Assembly: GCA_023666615.1 (NCBI GenBank)
Contig: JAMPBQ010000005.1
Location: 1-64,000, forward strand
Direction of reading: 5' to 3'
From: Clostridium sp.
Lineage (GTDB): Bacteria; Bacteroidota; Bacteroidia; Bacteroidales; Muribaculaceae
Length of the DNA stretch: 64,000 nucleotides
Shown here: positions 7,411 through 17,338 of the stretch, one piece after another
Layout of the letters: the number at the start of each line of letters is the position of its first letter
Numbering within the stretch: position 1 is the stretch's first letter
Made by a program: the position numbers and the translations under genes
Notes under the pieces: model-generated
Database searches by the model: none
What the model saw: only the letters and a program-made list of their open reading frames with translations
What the model was told of the DNA's origin: nothing

Positions 7411-9075
7411 ATGCAGAAGAGAGACTCATTCAACATATACATGCAGGACGCCATCAGGGACAACTGGGAGCTCCTGGCCTTGACAGACTTCAACGGCATA
7501 TCGCTGCAATATAGAGATATAGCGCGCAAGGTGGCGAAGCTGCACATACTATATGAGCACGCAGGCGTAAAGAAGGGCGACCGCATAGCCCTATGCGGGA
7601 AGAACAGCGCGCAATGGTGCGTGGCCTTCATCTCCATCATGGCCTACGGGGCGGTGGCCGTGCCGATCCTGCCCGACTTCCACTCAGACAGCATCCACCA
7701 CCTGGTGAACCACAGCAACGCCAAGCTTCTGTTCTGCGACGGCGAAATATGGGACCGCCTGAACGAGGCGAAGATGAACGAGCTGCATGCGGCCTTCCTG
7801 ATACATGACTTTTCGCCCATAGTGTCGCGCGACAAGGAAATAGACCGCACACGCACCCACCTGAATGAGCTCTTTGGCAAGAAATATCCGGAACGGTTCT
7901 CAAGGGAGGACGTCGTGTTCCACGTAGACCAGCCCGATGAGCTTGCGATCATCAACTATACGTCAGGGTCGACGGGATTCTCGAAGGGCGTGATGATACC
8001 CTTCCGCGCCATTTGGAGCAACCTGCAATTCTGCTTTGACAACATCCCCTACCTTAAGGCTGGCGACGGGGTGGTGTGCATGCTGCCGCTGGCGCATACA
8101 TATGGCATGTCGATAGACCTCTTTCAATGCCTTGGGCGCGGATGCCACCTCTACTTCCTCACCCGCCTCCCCTCCCCTTCCATTATATTGAAGGCTTTTG
8201 CCGAGGTGAGGCCCAAGCTGATTGTGGCCGTGCCGCTGATATTGGAGAAAATCGTGCGCAACCGCATATTCCCCATGCTGGAGAAGCCCATGATGAAGCT
8301 GCTGATGAGGGTGCCCTTCCTCGACGCAAAGCTTTACGCGCGCATCAACGAAAACATCTTACAAGCCTTTGGCGGCCAGCTGCAAGAGCTGATCATAGGC
8401 GGGGCGGCGCTGAACAAGGACGTAGAGGCATTCCTGACGAAGATAAAATTCCCGGTGACCGTGGGCTACGGCATGACTGAGTGCGCGCCGCTGATATCAT
8501 ACTCCAACACCTCCCAGCACCGAGTGGGCTCATGCGGCAAGATAGTGGACCGCATGGAGGCCCGCATAGAAAGCCCCGACCCTGCGAGGGTGCCCGGCGT
8601 GCTGAAAGTAAGGGGGGCCAACGTGATGCTAGGATACTACAAGAACAAAGAAGCCACGGCAGCGTGCATGCAGGACGGATGGCTCGACACCGGCGACATA
8701 TGCACAATGGACGCCGACGGCCACCTATACATAAAGGGCCGCAACAAGAACATGATACTTGGCCCGTCGGGGCAAAACATCTATCCCGAGGAAATAGAGC
8801 AGGTGCTCAACTCCTTGCCCTACGTGAGCGAATCGCTCATTGTGGCCAGGGACGGCGGGCAGCTGGTGGGCCTTGTGCATGCCGACGCCGACGCCATAGA
8901 AGAGGATAAGCTGAGCGCCAAGGCCTTGGAAGAAGTGATGGCGCAGAACCTCAAACAGCTCAACGCCGACATTCCGGCCTATGCCCGAGTGCATCGCATA
9001 GAGCTGATGGACAAAGAATTTGAAAAGACGCCGAAGCGGTCGATCAAACGGTACCTCTACCAGGAACAGGCCTAA
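7411..9075 (+). CDS. Long-chain acyl-CoA synthetase (AMP-forming)
   Basis: 554-residue ANL-superfamily enzyme that adenylates a carboxylate (fatty acid expected) and transfers it to CoA. Motifs: phosphate-binding INYTSGSTGFSKGV (about residue 179), VGYGMTECAP (A5), WLDTGDI (A7) and KGRNKNMILGPSGQNIYPEE (A8, hinge). The catalytic A10 lysine lies in KTPKRSIKRYL at the C-terminus. The short N-terminus resembles the FadD/AAS-like ligases of Bacteroidales rather than acetyl-CoA synthetases. tamB follows 37 nt later, probably in one transcript. Substrate chain length cannot be read from sequence. Confidence 0.9.
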   Translation: MQKRDSFNIYMQDAIRDNWELLALTDFNGISLQYRDIARKVAKLHILYEHAGVKKGDRIALCGKNSAQWCVAFISIMAYGAVAVPILPDFHSDSIHHLVNHSNAKLLFCDGEIWDRLNEAKMNELHAAFLIHDFSPIVSRDKEIDRTRTHLNELFGKKYPERFSREDVVFHVDQPDELAIINYTSGSTGFSKGVMIPFRAIWSNLQFCFDNIPYLKAGDGVVCMLPLAHTYGMSIDLFQCLGRGCHLYFLTRLPSPSIILKAFAEVRPKLIVAVPLILEKIVRNRIFPMLEKPMMKLLMRVPFLDAKLYARINENILQAFGGQLQELIIGGAALNKDVEAFLTKIKFPVTVGYGMTECAPLISYSNTSQHRVGSCGKIVDRMEARIESPDPARVPGVLKVRGANVMLGYYKNKEATAACMQDGWLDTGDICTMDADGHLYIKGRNKNMILGPSGQNIYPEEIEQVLNSLPYVSESLIVARDGGQLVGLVHADADAIEEDKLSAKALEEVMAQNLKQLNADIPAYARVHRIELMDKEFEKTPKRSIKRYLYQEQA

Positions 9076-9112
9076 AGGCTGAGGATAGGCTATCACACAA
9101 GCGCTTATACGG

Positions 9113-12100
9113 GTGAAAACTCTGATCAACATCTGCCGCTGGATCATCAAGTCGGCGCGCAGCATCCTTGTTGCGCTGCTTGTGATATGCCTTGGCGTGC
9201 CGGCGACGCTGTACGTGATGCTCTCCACCGACTGGGCGCAGCGGCAGCTGCGCGACAACGGCGAGATAATCCTGGAGAAGCTTCTGGGCGTAGATGTAGA
9301 GATAGGCGACGTGCGGCTGCGCCCCTTCAGCCGGCTGTCGCTCTACGACGTGACGATAAAGGACGACTACGGCAGGCAGGCGCTGTCGGTAAGGCAGGTG
9401 GAGGCGCGCATAGAGCTTGGGGACTTCCTGATGCAGCGCGGGCTAATCATAGACTATGCCACCATCAACGGACTTGACGCCCGCATATACCGGCCCTCGC
9501 CGGAGAGCCCGCTGAACATCGACGGGATAATCCGCACCCTCGCGGCCGACAAGCCCAAGGGCGAAGCCAAGCATTTCAAGATGAGGCTCAACACCGCGGA
9601 GATACTCAACAGCGCCGTGGCCTACGACGTGTACGGCACAGAGCTGAGGCCGATGAGGTTCGACCCCAACCATCTGGCGCTGAGCGAGGTGAACGCAGTG
9701 GTGCATGCTCCGATAGTATCCACCGACGCCTACGGCGTAAGGCTTCGCAGGCTCAGCTTCGCAGAGAGGTCAGGATTCAGGGTAGACGACATATCGGGGG
9801 ACTTTTACCTATCGAACGACAGCTTGGCGATTAGCGACTTGACATTCATTTTGCCGCACACCTCACTTGAATTTGAAGACATTACAGCGGAAATAGACAC
9901 CATAGCCGATGTGCCGCAGATAGGGAGGCGCTACCCGGTGCGGCTAGGCATCAAAGAAGGGTCGCACATATCGCTGTCAGACTTTCAAGCCTTCAGCCCG
10001 GCCTTGGCGGAGCTGGATGTTGACGCCAGCATAGAGCTGCAGGCCAGCGGCGTGGCCGACTCTCTGTGCGTAGAGACCTTGCGAGTTTACGACCCCGGAG
10101 CCGGAATAGACATCAGCGCCCGGGGATGCGTGAAAGGGCTGGAGCGGCCAAAGGAGGCCAGGCTGTCAGGCTTTGAGGTGGAGGCGGAAGCGGACTGCAT
10201 GCGCATGCTGTCAAACCTGAATAAGGCCAGAGCCAGGATATCGCCCCGGGCGGCGCAAATGCTTAAGGAGGGCGGCGTGGCCAGCGTTTGGGGCTCATTG
10301 GATGGAGGGCTGGAGGGACTGGAATTTGACCTAAGCCTGCTTTCGGACATCGCCGAGGCGCATGCCAAAGGATTCTGCTCATACATAGGAGAGACATTGA
10401 CCTACGACGCGGAGATCGACATTCCATCAGCCAAGCTGGGCGCGCTGCTTGGGAATGAGGAATTTGGAGAGGCTGCGGCCATGGCGGCGTCCTCGGCAAA
10501 GCTGGACATGCAGCGGCTGAAGCGCAAGGACAGATCCGCAATCCAAGGAATGCTGCATGAGGCCGAGGCGTTGGTGAACATAGAAAGAATTGAATATCGC
10601 GGACATGAATATTCAGACATTCGCCTCACCGCGCAAGCGGACCGCGGACAGGCGCAGGCGTCAATCACATCGGCCACGCCCGGAGCGCGACTGGGCATAT
10701 TCGCCGAGGCCGGCGAGGCCGGCGAAGGGCTGACCGCGGCAAACCTGCACGGCAATATTTATGACTTCTCACCGACTATGCTGGGGCTGGCCGACAAGCT
10801 GGGGAGCCGCAGGGCCTCGGCGCAGATTGACGCTGAAGCCATATGGAAGGACATGGAAGGGATAGACGCCACATTGGAACTAGGCGACATAGCCTTCGCC
10901 GACACCACGGGCAGGCAGCTGCGCCTGGGCGACATCTATATCCACGCCGACAACCTTTCGGCCGGAATCAACAGCATAGACATAGAAAGCGAGATACTGA
11001 ACGGCTCGCTGCAGGGCAGATATGACTTGCGGACGCTTGCGAAGGACTTGACGCGCACCCTGGGCGGGGCAATGCCCATCCTCGCCGGCAAGGCCGCAAA
11101 GGAGGATGAGGAGCCAAAGGCATTCGCCATTGGGGCGCCAGACAATGACTTTCATTTTGAGTTTACCGTGGACAATGCCCGCCAGGCCGGGGAATTTTTC
11201 CGCCTGCCGGTGTACCTTGACGATCCCGTGACCATATCGGGCGACTATGACAGCGGCGCCTCAATGATAAACCTGGATTTGGACGCGCCGATATTCATTA
11301 ATGGCAACAAATTGGTGCGCAACACATTGGCTCATGCGGAAATCAACGGCGCGAGCGGACGCATCAACACTTACCTCACGAGCCTTTTCCCCACCAAGAA
11401 GGGCGATATGCAAATTGACGCGTACATTGACGGGATAGACGGCGCTCTGTCGACAAAGGCGGACTGGGAGATACTCAGGGAAAAGCCCATCAACGGGCAG
11501 CTCAACTTCAATACATCATTCGCAAGAAATGAAGCCGGGAAGGTGTGTACGCGCGTGGCCCTCCGCCACAGCACCATCAACTTTGGCGACGCACTGTGGA
11601 CTATAATGCCATACGCCGACGACTTGGGCGCCGAGGAGAAGGGGCGGCAAGAATCAATCGTGGCCGGAAAGGTGGAATCCGTGATAGAATATGACGGGGA
11701 GGCCTTGCAGGTGAGCGATTTTGTGATGCAGACGCCGCAGGGCCCGCAGTCGATAAAGATCAACGGAAAGGCCAGCTCCAGCGCCGAAGACCACCTCGTG
11801 GTGGAGATGGACAACATACAGATGCTGCACATATTTGAGACCCTGGACATAGACAAGGCGCTGATATGCGGAAGCGCCACGGGCACGGTAGACGTCAGCG
11901 CGCTATTCTCAAAGACGCCGCAGATAAAGAGCACTCGATTCAATGTGACGGGCATTGGCTACAACGGATGCGTGCTGGGCGACGCCGACGTGAAGCTTGG
12001 ATTCAACATGGAGAGGGGGTCGTTTGACTTCCTTGCGGACATCACCTCCGAAGAAGGGAGAAAGTCGGTGATCGACGGCTGGATCACGCCGGCCAATGAA

Positions 12101-13897
12101 GGCATATCGCTGAAATTTGACGCCGACAGGGTGAAGGTGGGATTCATGAAGCCATTCGTTTCGGCATTCTGTTCAGACATAGAGGGCTATGCTTCGGGGA
12201 AGGCCGAGCTCTTTGGCACATTCAAGTACATCAACATGCGGGGCGACCTCCTGGCCCAGGACTTGAGGATGAAGATAGAATACACCAACACCTGGTACTC
12301 CGCCACCGACAGTCTGCACCTCACCCCCGGCCTTATAAAGCTTGACAACATCACGCTGCATGACGGGCAGGGAGGATCGGCCACTCTCAACGGCCGCGTA
12401 ACCCACCACTATTTCAAGCGCGCGGGGTTTGACTTTGACATAAGCGTAAACCCGGGCAAGCCCATGCTTTGCTACAACATACCGCATACGCCGGAGAATC
12501 CCGACCAACGATGGTACGGCGAAATATATGGGCAGGCTCCGAGCAGCGTGAATGTGCATGGCATTCCAGGGGATGAACGCACACCCGGGCATGTCGACAT
12601 AAAAATTTCCGCCACCACGGCGGCAAAATCCGTGTTCACATTCGAGCTTTCAGACCTGATGGTGGCACAGGACTATACGTTCCTGTCGTTCCACGATGTT
12701 ACGCCGCACAAGATTGTGGACCAATACCTGGAGACGCCCTCGATATCCAAATCGGAGAAATGGGCAGCCGAGCACAGCGACAAGGACGATGGCGACATGC
12801 CAACAGAATACAGGATAGACATTACGGCGGCAGTCACGCCGCAAGCGAAGGCCATAATCGTGATGGACCCCGTGGGGCGAGACGCAATCGAGGCCTACGG
12901 CTCAGGCACGCTATCGCTGATCTATGATTCATCGGACGAAAGCCTGGAGATGCGCGGCAAATACACTCTCGACAAGGGATCGTACCAGTTCACCCTGCAG
13001 GACCTTATCATCCGCAACTTCAAGATTGACCAAGGGAGCACGATCACATTTGACGGCGACCCGTATGAATGCCAGCTCGACATCCAGGCGCAATATACGC
13101 TTAAGGCCAACCTATCAGACCTTGACGAATCGTTCTTGACGGATAAAGATTTGAACAGCACGAAGGTAGACGTGGCAGCCATACTTTTGGTGACGGGCAA
13201 AATCAATGACCTCAACATAGACTTTGACTTGGCGTTTCCGCACCTCAACCAAGACATATACCGCAAGGTGCGCTCCATCATCTCCACAAAGGAAATGATG
13301 AGCCAGCAGATAGTTTACCTTATGACGCTCAACAGGTTCTACACGCCGGAATACATGGCGGCGACCAAGGGCAACGAGCTATTCTCGGTGGCGTCCTCCA
13401 CCATTTCGGCGCAGCTTTCCAACGCCCTTGGGAAGCTTAGCGACAACTGGACGATATCGCCCAACGTGCGGAGCGACCGTGGAGACTTTTCCGACGTGGA
13501 GGTGGACTTGCAGCTGTCTTCGGCCCTGCTTGACAACAAGCTGCTCTTCAACGGCAATTTCGGATACCGCGACAAATCGCTGAACACCAACCAATTCGTG
13601 GGAGATTTCGATATTGAGTACCTACTGAATCCCTCAGGCACGCTGCGCCTGAGGGCTTACAACCGATACAATGACCAAAACTATTACCTGCGCACCGCGC
13701 AGACCACACAGGGCATAGGCATCGTGGTGAAGCGCGATTTCGACACGTTCGGCGGCTTGTTCAGGGGATTCTTCCGACGCCGCAAGCGGACGCCGGAAAT
13801 AATCCTTTCCCCGCCCGACAGCCTAATTTCCGCCCCCGACACCCTCCTGCAAAAGGTCGATTCCCTCCTTCTGGCCCCCGCCGACACAATACAATAG
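9113..13897 (+). CDS. tamB: TamB-like translocation/assembly or phospholipid-bridge protein (DUF490 at C-terminus)
   Basis: 1594 residues. An N-terminal membrane anchor (about 12-34, SILVALLVICLGVPATLYVML) is followed by a very long array of short amphipathic beta repeats. The C-terminal DUF490 region (about 1240-1560) includes GSYQFTLQDLIIRNFKIDQGSTITFDGDP and YLLNPSGTLRLRAYNR. AsmA/TamB-family proteins form hydrophobic grooves linking inner and outer membranes, for outer-membrane protein assembly or lipid transport. The start is a GTG, the only candidate before the anchor; the nearest ATG is well inside the protein. No tamA is visible in the window. The length fits Bacteroidota members. Confidence 0.92.
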   Translation: MKTLINICRWIIKSARSILVALLVICLGVPATLYVMLSTDWAQRQLRDNGEIILEKLLGVDVEIGDVRLRPFSRLSLYDVTIKDDYGRQALSVRQVEARIELGDFLMQRGLIIDYATINGLDARIYRPSPESPLNIDGIIRTLAADKPKGEAKHFKMRLNTAEILNSAVAYDVYGTELRPMRFDPNHLALSEVNAVVHAPIVSTDAYGVRLRRLSFAERSGFRVDDISGDFYLSNDSLAISDLTFILPHTSLEFEDITAEIDTIADVPQIGRRYPVRLGIKEGSHISLSDFQAFSPALAELDVDASIELQASGVADSLCVETLRVYDPGAGIDISARGCVKGLERPKEARLSGFEVEAEADCMRMLSNLNKARARISPRAAQMLKEGGVASVWGSLDGGLEGLEFDLSLLSDIAEAHAKGFCSYIGETLTYDAEIDIPSAKLGALLGNEEFGEAAAMAASSAKLDMQRLKRKDRSAIQGMLHEAEALVNIERIEYRGHEYSDIRLTAQADRGQAQASITSATPGARLGIFAEAGEAGEGLTAANLHGNIYDFSPTMLGLADKLGSRRASAQIDAEAIWKDMEGIDATLELGDIAFADTTGRQLRLGDIYIHADNLSAGINSIDIESEILNGSLQGRYDLRTLAKDLTRTLGGAMPILAGKAAKEDEEPKAFAIGAPDNDFHFEFTVDNARQAGEFFRLPVYLDDPVTISGDYDSGASMINLDLDAPIFINGNKLVRNTLAHAEINGASGRINTYLTSLFPTKKGDMQIDAYIDGIDGALSTKADWEILREKPINGQLNFNTSFARNEAGKVCTRVALRHSTINFGDALWTIMPYADDLGAEEKGRQESIVAGKVESVIEYDGEALQVSDFVMQTPQGPQSIKINGKASSSAEDHLVVEMDNIQMLHIFETLDIDKALICGSATGTVDVSALFSKTPQIKSTRFNVTGIGYNGCVLGDADVKLGFNMERGSFDFLADITSEEGRKSVIDGWITPANEGISLKFDADRVKVGFMKPFVSAFCSDIEGYASGKAELFGTFKYINMRGDLLAQDLRMKIEYTNTWYSATDSLHLTPGLIKLDNITLHDGQGGSATLNGRVTHHYFKRAGFDFDISVNPGKPMLCYNIPHTPENPDQRWYGEIYGQAPSSVNVHGIPGDERTPGHVDIKISATTAAKSVFTFELSDLMVAQDYTFLSFHDVTPHKIVDQYLETPSISKSEKWAAEHSDKDDGDMPTEYRIDITAAVTPQAKAIIVMDPVGRDAIEAYGSGTLSLIYDSSDESLEMRGKYTLDKGSYQFTLQDLIIRNFKIDQGSTITFDGDPYECQLDIQAQYTLKANLSDLDESFLTDKDLNSTKVDVAAILLVTGKINDLNIDFDLAFPHLNQDIYRKVRSIISTKEMMSQQIVYLMTLNRFYTPEYMAATKGNELFSVASSTISAQLSNALGKLSDNWTISPNVRSDRGDFSDVEVDLQLSSALLDNKLLFNGNFGYRDKSLNTNQFVGDFDIEYLLNPSGTLRLRAYNRYNDQNYYLRTAQTTQGIGIVVKRDFDTFGGLFRGFFRRRKRTPEIILSPPDSLISAPDTLLQKVDSLLLAPADTIQ

Positions 13898-13945
13898 CGT
13901 CATAAGACAAAATGAGGGCGCTGAAAAACTAAGGAGAGCAAAGAA

Positions 13946-13974
13946 CCACGGATTTCACCGATTACACAGATTTT
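13946..13974 (+). repeat. Dispersed intergenic CCACGGATT-type repeat
   Basis: Starts CCACGGATTTCACCGATTAC and continues to 13974: a 9-10-nt phrase (CCACGGATT and variants) repeated with drift. Related copies lie at 52741-52793 and 59144-59170. It sits in the 219-nt convergent gap between tamB and lptB. Confidence 0.65.
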
Positions 13975-14046
13975 GTAGATTATCGATGATTCAATCAGAG
14001 CATTCCTTTTGCATTGCGTTAAGTTCGGCTTACAACTTATCCAATA

Positions 14047-14081
14047 AAAAACTAGGCGCCTAAACCATATGTTGGGCGCCT
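14047..14081 (-). terminator. Terminator downstream of lptB
   Basis: AGGCGCC (14054-14060) pairs with GGCGCCT (14075-14081). On the minus strand AG and then a six-T run (14047-14052) follow. It lies about 35 nt past the lptB stop. Confidence 0.8.
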
Positions 14082-14116
14082 TGTATATTAGCAAAAATTT
14101 TTTTACTTGAAAAGGG

Positions 14117-14923
14117 TTAGTCGAATTGCTTGCGGCGGAAGATGAAGTTTCGGCCGAGGTATTTTTCGCGGACGATGGGGTTTTCGGCTAGTTCTTCGCT
14201 GGTGCCTTGGAAGAGGATTTTTCCCTCGAAGAGGAGGTAGGCGCGGTCAGTGATTGAGAGGGTCTCCGGGGCGTTGTGGTCGGTGATGAGGATGCCGATG
14301 TTTTTCTCCTTCAGCTTGTAGACCACTTGCTGGATATCCTCCACGGCAATGGGGTCGACGCCGGCGAAAGGCTCGTCGAGCATGATGAATTTTGGGTCGA
14401 TGGCCAAGCATCGGGCTATCTCCGTGCGTCGGCGCTCGCCGCCTGAAAGCTGGTCGCCAAGATTCTTGCGCACTTTGTGGAGATTAAATTCGCTGATGAG
14501 GCTTTCCAGTTTTTCGCGCTGGTATTCCTTAGGCTTGTCAGTCATTTCCAGGACGGCCCGGATATTGTCCTCGACGGTCATTTTTCGGAATACGCTAGGC
14601 TCCTGGGCCAAATAACCGATGCCCTCCTTGGCGCGCTTGTACACCGGATATTTGGTTATGTCTAGATCTTTCTCCCCATCATTGAGGAAGATGCGGCCCT
14701 CATTCGCCTGCACAAGGCCTACGGTCATATAGAAGGTGGTGGTCTTTCCGGCGCCGTTAGGTCCGAGAAGGCCAACAATTTCGCCTTGCTTTACGTTGAT
14801 TGACACATGGTTTACGACCGTGCGCTTGCCATATTTCTTCACGAGATTGTCGGTGCGGAGCTCCATCTTGGTTTCTTCCGGCGTCTCCACTATTTTCTCG
14901 ATTTCAATTCTTTCCTCTTCCAT
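14117..14923 (-). CDS. lptB: LPS export ABC transporter ATP-binding protein
   Basis: 268-residue ATPase of the LptB2FG machine that extracts LPS from the inner membrane. Motifs: [21 protein letters not shown], Walker [12 protein letters not shown]-loop [11 protein letters not shown] (family-specific), signature LSGGERRR and Walker [12 protein letters not shown]. The ATG at 14923 ([10 protein letters not shown]) lies 22 nt after the udk stop. An internal ATG at 14866 (MELRTDNL) gives the canonical LptB N-terminus and may be the real start. The frame continues upstream through udk but has no LptB-like content there. Confidence 0.95.
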   Translation of the reverse strand: MEEERIEIEKIVETPEETKMELRTDNLVKKYGKRTVVNHVSINVKQGEIVGLLGPNGAGKTTTFYMTVGLVQANEGRIFLNDGEKDLDITKYPVYKRAKEGIGYLAQEPSVFRKMTVEDNIRAVLEMTDKPKEYQREKLESLISEFNLHKVRKNLGDQLSGGERRRTEIARCLAIDPKFIMLDEPFAGVDPIAVEDIQQVVYKLKEKNIGILITDHNAPETLSITDRAYLLFEGKILFQGTSEELAENPIVREKYLGRNFIFRRKQFD

Positions 14924-14945
14924 GTTATGACTGCGGGAAAATAGA

Positions 14946-15572
14946 CTAACGGCATCGACCGCCCTTGTTGAGGCGGCTGTCGATATAGTCGGTGAGAAGG
15001 TTGATGGCCACAATGTTGCTTCCGCCCTGAGGAATGATAAGGTCGGCGAAGCGTTTTGACGGCTCAATGTATTGGCAATGCATGGGCTTAAGGACGCCTT
15101 CGTAGCGGTCGATGACCATTTGCGGCGTGCGGCCGCGCTCGATGCAGTCGCGGGCAATGACGCGGATGAGGCGGTCGTCGGCGTCGGCGTCCACAAATAC
15201 CTTCACGTCAAGCATTTCACGGAGCACGGGGTCGGTGAGCACAAGGATGCCCTCAACAATCACCACATCGGTGGGGGCTACGGCCACTGTTTCGGGCTGG
15301 CGCGTGCAGGTGAGGTAGGAGTAAGTGGGCATTTGTATTACGTTTCCGGCCTTGAGCTCCTTGAGATGCTGGACAAGGAGAGTCCACTCAATGGCGGCGG
15401 GCTCGTCAAAATTAATCTTTTGTCTAAGCTCCGGGGGCACGTGGCTTGAATCCTTGTAATAAGAATCCTGCGGCATAACGGCGACCTCTCCCGGGGCGAA
15501 CCTATTAATGATTTTATTGACGACGGTGGTCTTTCCAGATCCTGTACCGCCCGCGATACCGATTATTAGCAT
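14946..15572 (-). CDS. udk: Uridine kinase
   Basis: 208-residue P-loop kinase phosphorylating uridine and cytidine (pyrimidine salvage). Features: Walker [13 protein letters not shown] (5-16), [17 protein letters not shown] (substrate binding), EGILVLTDP and the lid arginines in [15 protein letters not shown]. Full length for the family. First gene of a two-gene operon with lptB. The upstream 200 nt holds no clear consensus promoter on the minus strand. Confidence 0.97.
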   Translation of the reverse strand: MLIIGIAGGTGSGKTTVVNKIINRFAPGEVAVMPQDSYYKDSSHVPPELRQKINFDEPAAIEWTLLVQHLKELKAGNVIQMPTYSYLTCTRQPETVAVAPTDVVIVEGILVLTDPVLREMLDVKVFVDADADDRLIRVIARDCIERGRTPQMVIDRYEGVLKPMHCQYIEPSKRFADLIIPQGGSNIVAINLLTDYIDSRLNKGGRCR

Positions 15573-15719
15573 TTCTGTGGCTTATGGTTTGAAATAATAT
15601 AACACTTTTTATGGGCGGGAAAAGCGTTCCCGACTGCGAAATTAATAAAAATCGGTCAGAAAAAGGAACGGCAACCCTTACTTTTTATTATGCGGAGGGA
15701 AAAATCAGAGATTTTTTTG

Positions 15720-15727
15720 TACTTTTG
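15720..15727 (+). promoter_or_regulatory. -7 element upstream of hsdM
   Basis: TACTTTTG, 42 nt before the hsdM ATG, matching TAnnTTTG. No good -33 box is seen at the expected distance. Confidence 0.5.
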
Positions 15728-15769
15728 CGTAACAACGGTTAAAATTACCGCAAAACATAAGGATTAACA

Positions 15770-17338
15770 ATGGCGACAAGCACTCAACAAAAACAGGAAC
15801 TTTTTAAAGCCATATGGGCTATAGCCGAAGACCTACGCAACTCAGTTGACGGTTGGGATTTCAAATCATACGTGCTCGGGATACTGTTCTACCGCTTTAT
15901 TTCAGAGAACATCACCAACTATATCAATAAGATGCAACGCGAGGCCGGAGACGCTGATTTCGACTATGTCTCATTCTCTGATGAGGAGGCCATCGGCGCC
16001 AAGGATGACCTTGTACGCGAAAAAGGATTCTTCATTCTACCATCGCAACTGTTTTGCAACGTCCGTAAACGCGCCAAAAGCGACCCCAATCTCAATGTTA
16101 CGCTTTCCGAAATCTTTAAGGCGATTGAAGCATCGGCTGTCGGCACTGAAAGCGAAGATGACCTTAAAGGACTATTTGCCGATATTGATGTCAACTCCAA
16201 CAAACTAGGAGGCACCATTGAGAAGCGCAACGAGCAGCTCACCAAGATACTCAACAATATTGGCGGCATCGACCTCAAAGGTGATTATGAGGATAACCAA
16301 ATAGATCTTTTCGGCGATGCATACGAATATCTCATGGCAATGTATGCCTCCAATGCCGGCAAGAGCGGTGGTGAGTACTACACACCACAGGAGGTCAGCG
16401 AGCTTTTGGCCCGCATTGTCAGCCACAACCGCCAATGGGTCAATAAAGTCTATGACCCGGCTTGCGGCTCAGGCTCACTGTTGCTGAAATTCGCCAAGAT
16501 TCTTGGGGCTGACAATGTGAAGCGTGGATTTTTCGGTCAGGAGCTTAACATCACCACCTATAACCTCTGCCGCATCAATATGTTTCTCCATAACATAAAC
16601 TATAATAAGTTTGACATCCACAATGGCGACACCCTCTTGGAGCCATACCATTGGGATGAAGAACCATTTGATGCAATAGTCAGCAATCCGCCATACTCAA
16701 CAAAATGGATAGGCGACGACAACCCTCTGCTCATCAACGACCCTCGATTCGCCCCGGCTGGCGTCCTCGCCCCCAAGAGCAAGAGCGACCTGGCATTCAC
16801 CATGCATATGCTGTCGTGGCTATCCACCGAAGGCACCGCCGCCATCGTAGAATTCCCCGGCGTCCTCTACCGCGGCGGCAAGGAGCAAAAGATTCGCCAA
16901 TACCTTATCGACAACAACTACGTCGACACCGTAATCCAGCTCCCGCCCAACCTATTCTTCGGCGTGAGCATAGCCACGTGCGTCATCGTGCTCAAAAAGT
17001 CGAAACGCGACAACAAGACCCTTTTCATCGACGCCTCGCAGCAGTTCGTGCATGAAGGCAATAAGAACAAGCTATCGACCGAGAATATCGAGGCCATCGT
17101 ATCCGAATACGCGGAGCGCAAGGAGGTGAAGCACTTCTCCGCCCTGGTGGACAACACCACCATCGCCGCCAACGGCTACAACCTTTCAGTAAGCTCCTAC
17201 GTAGAAGCCGAGGACACCCGCCCGCAGACCGACATCGCCGAGCTCAACGCGCGCATAGCGCGCATCGTAGAGCGCGAAAACGCCCTGCGCGCCGAAATCG
17301 ACGCCATCATCCGCCAACTCGAAGCCGAAACAATATGA
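15770..17338 (+). CDS. hsdM: Type I restriction-modification system DNA methyltransferase subunit
   Basis: 522-residue N6-adenine methyltransferase. An N-terminal helical HsdM_N domain (about 8-140, SVDGWDFKSYVLGILFYRF) precedes the catalytic domain. That domain has SAM motif I (YDPACGSGSLLLKF, near 225) and catalytic motif IV NPPYSTKW (near 305). It ends with a helical tail that contacts HsdS. With HsdS it methylates, and with HsdR it forms the restricting complex. Its stop overlaps the yhcG start (ATGA). Full length with all key residues. Confidence 0.97.
   Translation: MATSTQQKQELFKAIWAIAEDLRNSVDGWDFKSYVLGILFYRFISENITNYINKMQREAGDADFDYVSFSDEEAIGAKDDLVREKGFFILPSQLFCNVRKRAKSDPNLNVTLSEIFKAIEASAVGTESEDDLKGLFADIDVNSNKLGGTIEKRNEQLTKILNNIGGIDLKGDYEDNQIDLFGDAYEYLMAMYASNAGKSGGEYYTPQEVSELLARIVSHNRQWVNKVYDPACGSGSLLLKFAKILGADNVKRGFFGQELNITTYNLCRINMFLHNINYNKFDIHNGDTLLEPYHWDEEPFDAIVSNPPYSTKWIGDDNPLLINDPRFAPAGVLAPKSKSDLAFTMHMLSWLSTEGTAAIVEFPGVLYRGGKEQKIRQYLIDNNYVDTVIQLPPNLFFGVSIATCVIVLKKSKRDNKTLFIDASQQFVHEGNKNKLSTENIEAIVSEYAERKEVKHFSALVDNTTIAANGYNLSVSSYVEAEDTRPQTDIAELNARIARIVERENALRAEIDAIIRQLEAETI

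Noticed and set aside
14924-15196. N-terminal extension of lptB
   Set aside because: The frame runs through udk in another register and the extension reads as low-complexity Ser/Ala/Thr, unlike any LptB.
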